From: DATAYA01 sp036272815
Lineage (GTDB): Bacteria > Pseudomonadota > Alphaproteobacteria > Acetobacterales > Acetobacteraceae
Assembly: GCA_036272815.1 (NCBI GenBank)
Contig: DATAYA010000343.1
Span: forward strand, 1-35,204
Direction: 5' to 3'
Length of the DNA stretch: 35,204 nt
The notes under the pieces are model-generated. The model made no database searches. It saw only the letters and a program-made list of their open reading frames with translations, and was not told where the DNA came from. The translations under genes and the position numbers were made by a program. Below are positions 16,128 through 23,514 of this stretch, in pieces (position 1 is the stretch's first letter; each line of letters opens with the position of its first letter).

Positions 16128-17162
16128 TTGGACCAATCCGCCAGCAAACGTCCGGCCGCTATCGGCCGGCGTGCCTGTCTCGCCGCGCCGCTCGCAGCAT
16201 CCCTCGCGCCCTCCGCCAGCCCGGCCGCTGCCGAACGCGCCTCGCTCCCTGTCCTGCGCCTCGGCATCCTGCAATTCGGCACGGCGCAATGGGTCGCCGA
16301 TGTCATCCGGCGCCACCGGATGGATGCGGCGCACGGCTTCACGCTGCAGGCTGCGCGCCTCGCCAATACCGATGCAGGGCGGGTGGCGCTGCTCGCGGGC
16401 GGGGCCGACGTTGTGGTCTCCGACTGGCCGTTCGTCGCCGTGCAGCGCGCGTCAGGCAACCGGCTCTGCTTCGCACCCTTCTCCAGCGCCACGGGCGGGA
16501 TCATGGTTCGCGCGGGCGCGCCGATCCGCAGTTTAGCTGATCTGCGCGGCCGCAGCCTCGGCGTCGCCGGCGGGCCGCTCGACAAGTCATGGCTGCTCGT
16601 CCAGGCAGCCGGGCGCATGGGGACGCCCCCCATCGACCTCGCCGCCTCGACCCGCATCGCCTACGGCGCGCCGCCGCTGCTCGACGCCAAGCTGATGCAG
16701 GGTGAACTGGACGCGGTGCTGACGTTTTGGAATTTCGCGGCAAGGCTGCGCGCCGCCAGTTATCGCGAGGCGATCGACGTAGCCGACTGTGCCCGCGCGC
16801 TCGGCCTGCCTCCGCGCCTCGGCCTGCTCGGGTTCGTGTTCCACCAGGAATGGGCTGAGGCGCACCGGCAGGTCCTCGACGGCTTCCTGGACGCGGCCAT
16901 GGCGGCGCAGGCGCTGATGGCGCGCAGCGATGCGGAATGGAGTGCGCTTCGACCGCTTATGGATGCACCCGATCCGGCGCTGTTCGCAGCCCTTCGCGAC
17001 GGTTTCGTCGCCGGCATCGGGCATCCCACGGCGGCAGAGGAGCAGGCGACGGCCGCGCGTGTGCTTGCGATCCTGCTGCGCACCGGCGGCAGACGCGCTA
17101 CCGGCGGGATCGCCGCGCTCCCGTCCGGGGTGTTCTGGCCGGAGCCGGATGCGCGGATCTGA
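16128..17162 (+). CDS. NitT/TauT-type ABC transporter substrate-binding protein
   Basis: A 344-residue periplasmic binding protein. The N-terminus has a Tat-like motif (GRRACLAAPLAASLAP) and an Ala-rich cleavage region. The mature part starts LPVLRLGILQFGTAQWVADV and runs through the two-lobed fold of nitrate/sulfonate/thiamine-precursor binders. The best start is a TTG at 16128 after GGGAG; no upstream ATG fits. Its stop is overlapped by the permease start by 14 bp, so the three transporter genes are one operon. The ligand is not predictable; FCAPFSSATGG and SLADLRGRSLGVAGG are standard lobe motifs rather than specificity determinants. Confidence 0.85.
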   Translation: MDQSASKRPAAIGRRACLAAPLAASLAPSASPAAAERASLPVLRLGILQFGTAQWVADVIRRHRMDAAHGFTLQAARLANTDAGRVALLAGGADVVVSDWPFVAVQRASGNRLCFAPFSSATGGIMVRAGAPIRSLADLRGRSLGVAGGPLDKSWLLVQAAGRMGTPPIDLAASTRIAYGAPPLLDAKLMQGELDAVLTFWNFAARLRAASYREAIDVADCARALGLPPRLGLLGFVFHQEWAEAHRQVLDGFLDAAMAAQALMARSDAEWSALRPLMDAPDPALFAALRDGFVAGIGHPTAAEEQATAARVLAILLRTGGRRATGGIAALPSGVFWPEPDARI

Positions 17163-17925
17163 TCGTTCGCGGCGGCCCGGTGCCAGCGCCCGCACTCGGG
17201 ATCGGGTGCTCTCTCTCCTTTCGCTGATCGCCCTCTGGTGGATCGCGGCGCGGGCGAGCGGCAACCCACAGCTGATGCCGCCGCCGGGTGCCGTGCTGGC
17301 CTTCGCCGCACGCGCCATTGCCTCGGGCGAGATGCCGCTCAACATCGCGATCACGCTGGCACGGGTCGCGGTCGCGTTCACGCTCTCCATGCTGGTGGGG
17401 GCCGTGATCGGGTTCATCGCCGGCCGCTCGAAGCGGGCCGACGCTCTGATCGATCCGTGGCTGGTGGTGATCCTGAACCTGCCGGTGCTGGTCGTGATCG
17501 TGCTGGTTTATATCTGGGTCGGCCTGAACGAGGTGGCAGCCGTGCTGGCGGTCGCGATCGCTAAGACGCCGACCGTCGTCGTCACGGTGCGCGAGGGTGC
17601 GCGCGCGCTCGATCCCGGGCTCGACGAGGTTGCCGCGGTCTACTGCGTGCCCGCGCTGCGGCGCCTGCGGCGGATCGTGCTGCCGCAGATGGCGCCCTAT
17701 CTCGCGGCTGCCGGACGCGGCGGCCTGTCGATCACCTGGAAGATCGTGCTGATCGTGGAGCTGCTCGGGCGGCCTGACGGCGTCGGCTTCGCGCTCAACC
17801 TCTATTTCCAGAATTTCCAGGTGGCTGGCATCCTGGCCTATGGCTTGGTGTTCGCGGCGATCATGTTGGTGGTCGAGGCGGCCGCCCTGCAGCCCTGGGA
17901 GCGGCGCGCCAATGCCTGGCGGTGA
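17149..17925 (+). CDS. ABC transporter permease (NitT/TauT type)
   Basis: A 258-residue inner-membrane permease with about six hydrophobic segments. The cytoplasmic EAA loop is recognisable around EVAAVYCVPALRRLRRIVLP, the coupling site for the ATPase. The start chosen is the ATG at 17149, which has GGAG 4 bp upstream and overlaps the end of the binding-protein gene. It in turn overlaps the ATPase gene by 14 bp. The family imports nitrate, taurine, sulfonates or pyrimidine-type compounds. Confidence 0.87.
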   Translation: MRGSDRSRRPGASARTRDRVLSLLSLIALWWIAARASGNPQLMPPPGAVLAFAARAIASGEMPLNIAITLARVAVAFTLSMLVGAVIGFIAGRSKRADALIDPWLVVILNLPVLVVIVLVYIWVGLNEVAAVLAVAIAKTPTVVVTVREGARALDPGLDEVAAVYCVPALRRLRRIVLPQMAPYLAAAGRGGLSITWKIVLIVELLGRPDGVGFALNLYFQNFQVAGILAYGLVFAAIMLVVEAAALQPWERRANAWR

Positions 17926-18610
17926 GGCACCGGTGCTCCAGATCGCGATCGCGGCCAAGGCGTTTGCCGGTCGGGCGGTGCTCGGCGAGATAGGGTTCGC
18001 CGTGGCGCCGGGAGAAATTGTGGCGCTGTTCGGCGCGTCGGGCATGGGCAAGAGCACGACGCTGCGGATCGCACTCGGGCTCGACCAGGACTTTGTCGGC
18101 AGCGTGCGGCGCGGGCCGGGCCGGGTCGGCATGGTGTTCCAGGAGCCACGCCTGCTGCCTTGGTTGACGCTCGGGGAGAACCTCCGACTGGTGGCACCCG
18201 AGGCTGATCCAGCGGCGTTGCTCGGCTCGGTCGGTCTGCCCGACGCGGCTGGTCTCTTGCCACGGGCACTCTCGCTCGGCATGGCGCGACGGGCGGCGCT
18301 GGCGCGAGCGCTCGCGGTCGGAGCGACGTTGCTGGTGCTCGACGAGCCGTTCGCCTCCCTCGACCCGGCGCTCGCGGCGAGCCTCGCCGCGCGGATCGCG
18401 GCGGAGGCACAGACGAGGCGGGCGGCGGTGCTGATCGCGACGCACGGGCTCGACCAGGCGCTGACGATTGCCGACCGCGTGCTGGTGCTGCACGGAACTC
18501 CGGCACGGCTCGCGGCCGACCTGGCGGTGGATCACGCCGGCGACCTTGCCTTGCGGGCGGCGCTGCTGGAGCAGTTCCCGTTCCTAGCGGCCGAAATGCC
18601 GGCGGGGTAG
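17912..18610 (+). CDS. ABC transporter ATP-binding protein with degenerate signature
   Basis: A 232-residue ATPase. Walker A is GASGMGKST (41-49), the Q-loop glutamine is in VFQEPRLLPWLT (Q77), Walker B with the catalytic glutamate is LLVLDEPFASLD (140-151), and the switch histidine is in ATHGLDQA (H178). The signature motif, normally LSGGxxQR, reads LSLGMARR (120-127), so the second glycine position and the glutamine are changed. Related NitT-type ATPases normally keep LSGGMRQR. Activity is plausible because the other motifs are intact. The ATG at 17912 overlaps the permease end. Confidence 0.87.
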   Translation: MPGGEAPVLQIAIAAKAFAGRAVLGEIGFAVAPGEIVALFGASGMGKSTTLRIALGLDQDFVGSVRRGPGRVGMVFQEPRLLPWLTLGENLRLVAPEADPAALLGSVGLPDAAGLLPRALSLGMARRAALARALAVGATLLVLDEPFASLDPALAASLAARIAAEAQTRRAAVLIATHGLDQALTIADRVLVLHGTPARLAADLAVDHAGDLALRAALLEQFPFLAAEMPAG

Positions 18611-18633
18611 AGTCAAAAGTCAGGGAGGTTGGG

Positions 18634-18984
18634 ATGCAGTCACGTTGGATGAGTGCGACGCTGGTCGCATGCGTGTCCCTCGCGGCCCTGCCGGTCGCGG
18701 CCGCGGCGAAATACTTCGCCTATGACGAGACGACGGCGACCTCCTTCACCGGCCTCTACATGGCGCCTGCCGGGACCACGCGATGGGGACCGAACCAGGC
18801 GCTCAACGACAAGGACCACAGCGTCGATTCGGGCGACCGCCTGCTGCTCACCGGGATCATGCCGGGGCACTACGACGTCCGGCTGGTGACGGACAAGGGC
18901 AAGACGTGCGTGTGGCGCGGCGTCGATCTCACCCACGACACCAGCTTCGAGATCCGCGACGCGGCTCTTGCCGACTGCCGCTGA
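18634..18984 (+). CDS. Small exported hypothetical protein
   Basis: A 116-residue protein with an N-terminal signal peptide (ATLVACVSLAALPVAAAA) and a mature domain containing LYMAPAGTTRWGPNQALNDK, GIMPGHYDVRLV and a Cys in KTCVWRGVDL plus a terminal Cys. The GGGAGG upstream of the ATG supports the start. Similar small proteins occur widely in alphaproteobacteria without a known function; the fold looks like a compact beta domain. It lies 23 bp behind the ABC ATPase gene on the same strand and may be part of that operon. It ends 10 bp from the convergent nrsF-like gene. Confidence 0.75.
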   Translation: MQSRWMSATLVACVSLAALPVAAAAKYFAYDETTATSFTGLYMAPAGTTRWGPNQALNDKDHSVDSGDRLLLTGIMPGHYDVRLVTDKGKTCVWRGVDLTHDTSFEIRDAALADCR

Positions 18985-18994
18985 CGGCCGCCGG

Positions 18995-19648
18995 TCACCC
19001 CCCGAGCGCCCGGCTGCCGGCAACCCGTGCCAAGCCGATCACAATCAGCACCGCCACGACATGCACCGCGACGGCGCTCGCTGCCGTCTCGAACGGGTGG
19101 ACGATCCACAGCAGCGAGGCAGCCGCCGCCGCCGCCGCCAGGCCGCCCATTCCCGCTACGAGCCCCGGCCGCAACGGCCGCGCGCGCCGCAGCATCAGGA
19201 ACAGTAGGATCGAGAGCGGCAACGAGATGCCGACGACCAGCATCATGCAGTCATCCGCCGCCCCCGAGATCGTGCCGATCGCCATGCCCGGCTGGAGCCA
19301 CATGTCGAGGCAGCCCATGCCGCTGGAGCCGAGCCACAGCGCCGCCGTCGGCAGCGGCAACAGCGCCCAGGCGCGCGAGCGGTCAGGCAGGCTCAGCTGG
19401 AACGCGGCCAGCGTCGCCAGCACCGCGGTCACCGTCGAGCCGGCGAGCGCCATCTGCATGTCGATCTCGGCTGCAAGCCGCCGCACGAGCGCGTGCAGGT
19501 CGCCGAACCGCGACAGCACCGCGGCGGCGGCGAGCACCACCAGCAGCCAGCCCGCCGCCCGCAGCCACGGCGGCGCGAGGCGACGCACCGGACGCAGGTC
19601 GGTCACCAGGTCCTCGATCAACCCGTCGGCGTCGCTGCGCGAGGTCAT
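18995..19648 (-). CDS. nrsF: NrsF family anti-sigma factor (DUF1109)
   Basis: A 217-residue protein with a short cytoplasmic N-terminus (IEDLVTDLRPVRRLAPPWLR) and about six membrane segments. The DLRPVRRL motif and the multi-pass layout identify the NrsF/DUF1109 family, which holds its cognate ECF sigma factor at the membrane. Cysteines lie in GMGCLDMW and ADDCMM, positions consistent with redox or metal sensing in the Caulobacter homologue. The start overlaps the sigma-factor stop by 4 bp (ATGA), typical for a sigma/anti-sigma pair. Confidence 0.88.
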   Translation of the reverse strand: MTSRSDADGLIEDLVTDLRPVRRLAPPWLRAAGWLLVVLAAAAVLSRFGDLHALVRRLAAEIDMQMALAGSTVTAVLATLAAFQLSLPDRSRAWALLPLPTAALWLGSSGMGCLDMWLQPGMAIGTISGAADDCMMLVVGISLPLSILLFLMLRRARPLRPGLVAGMGGLAAAAAAASLLWIVHPFETAASAVAVHVVAVLIVIGLARVAGSRALGG

Positions 19649-20220
19649 GCGTCCGCATCCCCGCCGATCCGCGTGCGCAGCGTTTTGAGCGCGCGGTGCA
19701 GATTGACCTTCAGCGTCACCTTGGTCCGGCCGGTCGCCTCGGCGGCCTCCGCGAGCGAGCGGCCGCGCAGCCCGATCTGCTCCACCGCCTCTCGCTGCCG
19801 CGGCGGCAGGCTTGCCAGCGCCGCGCGCACCTGGCCCATCTGCCGGATCGCGTCGATCGCATCGCCCGGCTCGGGCGTGCCATCCGGCTCGGCCTCCATC
19901 GCGATAGGGTCGTGGACCTCGCGGGCCTGGCGGCGGCCGTCGCGGCGCAGTGCGTCGATCACCCGGCGCTCGGTGATCGCGCGCAGCCAGGCCGAGAACG
20001 GCCGCGACGGGTCGTAGGTATGGCGCACGCGATGGATGGTCAGCAGTACCTCCTGGACGGCGTCCTCGGCGCGGTCCGGCGAGAGCCCGCGGCGGCGGGC
20101 GATGGCGCGGATCGTCGGCAGGCAATCCCGCAGCAACGCCGCATAGGCAGCCCCGTCGCCCGCCTGGGCGGCTGCCATCAACTCCCCCCGGCGCCGCTCG
20201 GCTGCGTCCGGCGTGTCCAT
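19645..20220 (-). CDS. ECF sigma factor (SigF-like)
   Basis: A 191-residue RNA polymerase sigma factor of the extracytoplasmic-function group. Region 2 includes AEDAVQEVLLTIHRVRHTYDPSRPFSAW without extra domains, and region 4 includes LPPRQREAVEQIGLRGRSLAEAAEATGRTKVTLKVNLHRAL. The genomic pairing with an NrsF anti-sigma protein matches the Caulobacter SigF-NrsF system, which responds to metal or oxidative stress. A candidate self-promoter lies upstream at 20343-20370. The target genes are not visible in this window. Confidence 0.92.
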   Translation of the reverse strand: MDTPDAAERRRGELMAAAQAGDGAAYAALLRDCLPTIRAIARRRGLSPDRAEDAVQEVLLTIHRVRHTYDPSRPFSAWLRAITERRVIDALRRDGRRQAREVHDPIAMEAEPDGTPEPGDAIDAIRQMGQVRAALASLPPRQREAVEQIGLRGRSLAEAAEATGRTKVTLKVNLHRALKTLRTRIGGDADA

Positions 20221-20342
20221 CGCCGCCCCATTCCAAGGCATCAGTCCAGGATTGGAGCACGCCCACGGGCCGGCGCCAATCCTGGCTGCGACGCCGTTCG
20301 CCGCGCCGCTCAATGGCCACGCCTCCACAGTTGCAACGACCT

Positions 20343-20370
20343 GGTTCGCTGCACGACACCAATTGGTTAC
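20343..20370 (-). promoter_or_regulatory. Candidate ECF sigma self-promoter GTAACC-N16-CGAACC
   Basis: On the minus strand a GTAACC hexamer (20370-20365) is followed after exactly 16 bp by CGAACC (20348-20343). This agrees with the GTAACC/CGAA-type promoters I recall for the Caulobacter SigF-NrsF system. It lies about 120 bp upstream of the sigma-factor start, in the gap to map. Self-activation is inferred. Confidence 0.55.
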
Positions 20371-20463
20371 GCCCCTTGCGCACTGCCCGCGACTTGCACA
20401 TGTTGACTGAATTGCGTCGGCGCCTCCTGCCCTCCGGCGCGCGAGGAGCAGCAGACAGCAGCG

Positions 20464-21264
20464 ATGATGGATTCCGGAGGAGAGGGCCGCCGCATCACGA
20501 TCCACGCGCCCGAAGATTTCGCAGGCATGCGCGCGGCTGGCCGCCTCGCCGCCGAGACGCTGGACATGATCACCTCTCACGTCCGCCCGGGTGTTACCAC
20601 CGCGTCCCTCGACAAGTTCTGTCTCGACTTCATGGAGGCACACGGCGCGGTCTCGGCGACGCTCGGCTATCGCGGCTATCCACGGTCGATCTGCACGTCG
20701 ATCAACCACGTCGTCTGCCACGGCATCCCCGGCGACCGCCGTCTGGCCGAGGGCGACATCCTCAACATCGACGTCACCGTGATCCTCAACGGCTGGCACG
20801 GCGACAGCAGCCGGATGTATGTCGCGGGCCGTGCCTCGACGCGGGCCAGGATGCTGATCGACGTCACCTACCAGGCGCTGCTGCGCGGCGTCGCCGCGGT
20901 GCGGCCGGGCGCCACGCTGGGCGATGTGGGCCATGTGATCCAGAGCTTCGTGGAGGGCCACCGCTTCTCGGTGGTCCGCGATTTCTGCGGCCACGGCATC
21001 GGCAGACGCTTCCACGAGGCGCCGAACGTGCTGCATTTCGGCCGCCCCGGTGAAGGCCCGGTGCTGCGTCCGGGCATGTTCTTCACCGTCGAGCCGATGG
21101 TCAATGCCGGCCGGCCGGAAGTGAAGGTGCTGGATGACGGCTGGACCGCGGTGACGCGCGACCGCAGCCTATCGGCGCAGTTCGAGCACATGGTGGGCGT
21201 GACCGAGGATGGCTGCGAGGTGTTCACCGTCTCCCCGGCCGGGCTGCACCACCCGCCCTACTGA
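20464..21264 (+). CDS. map: Methionine aminopeptidase, type I
   Basis: A 266-residue enzyme that removes the initiator methionine from nascent proteins. The five metal ligands are in place: D103 (NIDVTV), D114 (HGDSS), H177 (CGHGIGRRFHEAP), E210 (FTVEPMV) and E241 (AQFEHM). H86 in VCHGIPG is the substrate-side histidine. There is no zinc-finger N-terminal extension, so this is the bacterial short form. The gene diverges from the ECF sigma operon. Alphaproteobacteria often carry more than one map gene, so essentiality is not implied. Confidence 0.95.
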   Translation: MMDSGGEGRRITIHAPEDFAGMRAAGRLAAETLDMITSHVRPGVTTASLDKFCLDFMEAHGAVSATLGYRGYPRSICTSINHVVCHGIPGDRRLAEGDILNIDVTVILNGWHGDSSRMYVAGRASTRARMLIDVTYQALLRGVAAVRPGATLGDVGHVIQSFVEGHRFSVVRDFCGHGIGRRFHEAPNVLHFGRPGEGPVLRPGMFFTVEPMVNAGRPEVKVLDDGWTAVTRDRSLSAQFEHMVGVTEDGCEVFTVSPAGLHHPPY

Positions 21265-21417
21265 AACCGGCTACGGCGCTGCGGCGATCACGTTACAGGC
21301 GCGCCCGAGATACACCACGCTCCGGCAGCCGCGCCCAACTCTGCACCTCGCGGCCGACAAGTCCTGGCCGGCTCGCACGGGCATAGAGCGTGCTCGCGAG
21401 CGCGTGACCTGCTCGCG

Positions 21418-21865
21418 ATCGCGATCGAGCAGCAATCCGCCGAGAACGACGAGCCACGCCGCGAGCTGCACCCCCATAGGCCGATCGGAGTAGCCGACCA
21501 GCGCCTGCAATGCGCGGCCACCGACGACAACAGCCAGGAGGTATCCCAAAGCTGCCAGCCGAAGGCGGGGATGAGGTTGGCGCCAGCCAGCAACGCCGTC
21601 GGCACTGCGAACAGGTGCCGCAGCGGGATTGCGAGCTGGCCGCGATAGAGCGCCCAGGAGACCGCCACGCCGCCGGCGATGCCAAGCGCGGCGCCACCGA
21701 GCAGTGTCGCTGCCCCGGCTCCGGACGAGGCGGCAATGCCGGTCAGGAACACCAGCGCGGGAGGGAAACAGGGACGGCGATGGCGACCTGCGCGCGCCTG
21801 GCGGGTGCCGTCTCGCGCGCGCTCTGGTTCGGGGTGATGGTGTTCGCCTGCCTCAACACCGAGGA
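21418..21865 (-). pseudogene. Relic of FTR1-family iron permease
   Basis: Minus-strand remains of an FTR1 (EfeU-like) permease occur in two frames. One (about 21752-21525) reads FLTGIAASSG, ALGIAGGVAVSWALYRG, IPLRHLFAV, then LIPAFGWQLWDTSWLLS. A second frame (about 21522-21418) continues RALQALVGYSDRP and GVQLAAWLVVLGGLLL. Between HLFAV and LIPAFG about 20 residues normally found in FTR1 are missing, and the REGAE-type motif that should precede FLTGIAA has gone. The N-terminal half is unrecognisable or lost. FTR1 transports ferric iron with a partner oxidase; this copy cannot be functional. Confidence 0.7.
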
Positions 21866-21897
21866 GGCGCCCCGGCTGCTGCAGCGGTGAAAGACGC

Positions 21898-22293
21898 CTA
21901 CTTCTTGGAACCGTCCGGCTTGAAGGTCTCAAGATAGGCGATGACGTTCTGCCGGTCCTGCTCGCTCGGCAGTCCGGGGAAGATCATCTTCGTGCCGGGA
22001 ACGACCTTCTGCGGGTTGGCGAGGTATTTGTTCAGCTCGGCCGGGGTCCACACGATGCCGGAGGATTTGTTCGCACTCGAATAGTCGTATCCCGGATAGG
22101 TGCCTGCCTTGCGGCCGACGACGCCATTGAGCACGGGTCCCACCGCGTTTTTGGCGCCCGGCCCGATCTGGTGGCAGGCGCGGCAGATCAGCGCCGTCTT
22201 CTCCCCGGCGGCGGCATTGCCGGGAGCGGCCTGCGCAAGCAGCGCCGGCGCGGCGACGGCGAGCAGGGAACCGAGCAGGATGGAACGGACCAC
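21898..22293 (-). CDS. Class I cytochrome c, periplasmic
   Basis: A 131-residue protein with a signal peptide (RSILLGSLLAVAAPALLAQA) and one heme site CRACH in ICRACHQIGPGAKNAVGPVLNG. The axial methionine is in TKMIFPG near the C-terminus. The fold is that of small c2/c550-type electron carriers. I chose the GTG at 22293 because GGGAGG sits just upstream; a longer frame has no signal peptide at its N-terminus. Such cytochromes can accept electrons from periplasmic dehydrogenases, including lanthanide methanol dehydrogenases. The neighbouring H4MPT genes make that attractive but not demonstrated. Confidence 0.9.
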   Translation of the reverse strand: MVRSILLGSLLAVAAPALLAQAAPGNAAAGEKTALICRACHQIGPGAKNAVGPVLNGVVGRKAGTYPGYDYSSANKSSGIVWTPAELNKYLANPQKVVPGTKMIFPGLPSEQDRQNVIAYLETFKPDGSKK

Positions 22294-22335
22294 GAAACCT
22301 CCCTCCCCCACGTCTGGGGCGTTGTTGTCGATACA

Positions 22336-22369
22336 CCCGGCTCCATGGAACCAAGTCTGTGGAGCCGGG
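22336..22369. terminator. Intergenic hairpin, 10-bp stem
   Basis: A perfect inverted repeat CCCGGCTCCA (22336-22345) and TGGAGCCGGG (22360-22369) with a 14-nt loop lies in the gap between the 70-residue protein gene and the cytochrome c gene. There is no following T-run on either strand, so it is an imperfect intrinsic terminator at best, or an mRNA processing or regulatory structure. Confidence 0.4.
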
Positions 22370-22412
22370 CGCGATGTCCGCATCCGCACCAGCCGGTGTC
22401 AATCGGGGCGGC

Positions 22413-22625
22413 TCAGCTTTTCTGCCCTTCCGTATCCGGCCACGCACAGCGATAACGGGCGATCCGCAGGTTCGGGTGCTCGCCGACCCATTGCGCGAGA
22501 TAGGGCTGCGCCTGCGCCATGCAGGCGCGCAGCGAACCGCTCGACTGGAACAGCAGGTGATGGGTCTGGCAGGAAGCCGGGTTGGCGATCGTGCAGGCGA
22601 GCACGATCAGATCGACCATGTTCAT
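22413..22625 (-). CDS. Small conserved-looking Cys-containing protein
   Basis: A 70-residue protein starting MNMVDLIVLACTIANPASCQTHHLL and carrying four cysteines (LACT, ASCQ, RACM and YRCA). The hydrophobic N-terminus is too short and lacks a clear cleavage site, so a membrane anchor or exported peptide is uncertain. The start at 22625 gives the compact form; an upstream in-frame start at 22682 would add a polar leader. It is on the fhc strand, 70 bp behind fhcC and 119 bp ahead of the cytochrome c. I recognise no function. Confidence 0.65.
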   Translation of the reverse strand: MNMVDLIVLACTIANPASCQTHHLLFQSSGSLRACMAQAQPYLAQWVGEHPNLRIARYRCAWPDTEGQKS

Positions 22626-22695
22626 GGGCGTCTCCGTTTCCTCGGGCGCGCGACCGAGATAGCGTTGATCGCGCCTTCGCACAGGTCGGGATGCA

Positions 22696-23514
22696 TCACG
22701 CGACGGAGTCCGGCCACAAAATCTCGCCTTGCCCGAGCGTCGCGTTGTCTCCCGTGCTGCGCGCGAGCCCCCGCCGCAGCAGTAGACGCGCTGCCGGTCG
22801 GCTCAGTCCACCAAGGGCGCGCGCCAGCAACCGGACAAACACCGGATCGGGCGCGCCGGCCTCGACGAAACTCGGCGGAAGCGCGGCCGGCCCCCCCAGA
22901 ACCAGCGTCCCGCGCCGCATCAGAGTGCCCGCCATCATTCCCGCCGCGCCGCAAACGACCAGCGTTCCCGCGATCATGCGGCTGCCGACGGCGTCCCCGG
23001 CGTCGCCCTCGATCACGATGACGCCGCGCCGGAGCCGGTCGCCTGCCCGCACGCCCGCGTGGCCGTGCACGAGCAGCATTCCGCCCGCCATGCCGGCGAC
23101 CTCACCTGCGAGCGGGCCGCCGAGATAGTCCCCCGCATCGCGACCGACCTCGATCTCGCCGCCGCGCATCCCGCTGCCCAAGAAGGGACCCGCCGACCCG
23201 CCCACCTCCAGCCGGCCGCCGCGCATACTCCGCCCGGCGCAGGCGCCGACATCGCCCTCGACCCGCAGCGTGCCGCCCTCCATGCCCTCGCCGATGCGAT
23301 CGAACCTGGCCGACCCGCCCTCGATCACCACGCTCTCCGCGTCCTCGCCGCGGACGCGGAACAGATCGCCCACCGCGAGGGTCGCGCGCGTGGTCGCGAT
23401 CGGCAGCCTCTCGATCGCGGCGCGGTCGATGCCAGCGAGCCGCGAGGGCACCAGCGCCGCAAGATCCACCCGCTGGTCGGGTGCAGCGCGCAGCATGAAC
23501 CGCAGGGCGGCCAT
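22696..23514 (-). CDS. fhcC: Formyltransferase/hydrolase complex subunit C
   Basis: A 272-residue protein dominated by glycine-rich beta-helix repeats (GGTLRVEGDVG, GGRLEVGGSAG, GGEIEVGRDAG, GGMLLVHGHAG, RGVIVIEGDAG). This is the FmdC/FwdC and GltS C-terminal type solenoid. In methylotrophs FhcC is a structural subunit of the formyltransferase/hydrolase complex, which moves the formyl group from H4MPT to methylofuran and releases formate. The ATG at 23514 overlaps the fhcD stop in a TGATG. It is the last of the four fhc genes. Confidence 0.92.
   Translation of the reverse strand: MAALRFMLRAAPDQRVDLAALVPSRLAGIDRAAIERLPIATTRATLAVGDLFRVRGEDAESVVIEGGSARFDRIGEGMEGGTLRVEGDVGACAGRSMRGGRLEVGGSAGPFLGSGMRGGEIEVGRDAGDYLGGPLAGEVAGMAGGMLLVHGHAGVRAGDRLRRGVIVIEGDAGDAVGSRMIAGTLVVCGAAGMMAGTLMRRGTLVLGGPAALPPSFVEAGAPDPVFVRLLARALGGLSRPAARLLLRRGLARSTGDNATLGQGEILWPDSVA

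Noticed and set aside
21780..21890. Short plus-strand frame reading MATCARLAGAVSRALWFGVMVFACL
   Set aside because: Only 36 codons, inside the FTR1 relic, with no ribosome-binding site or known family.
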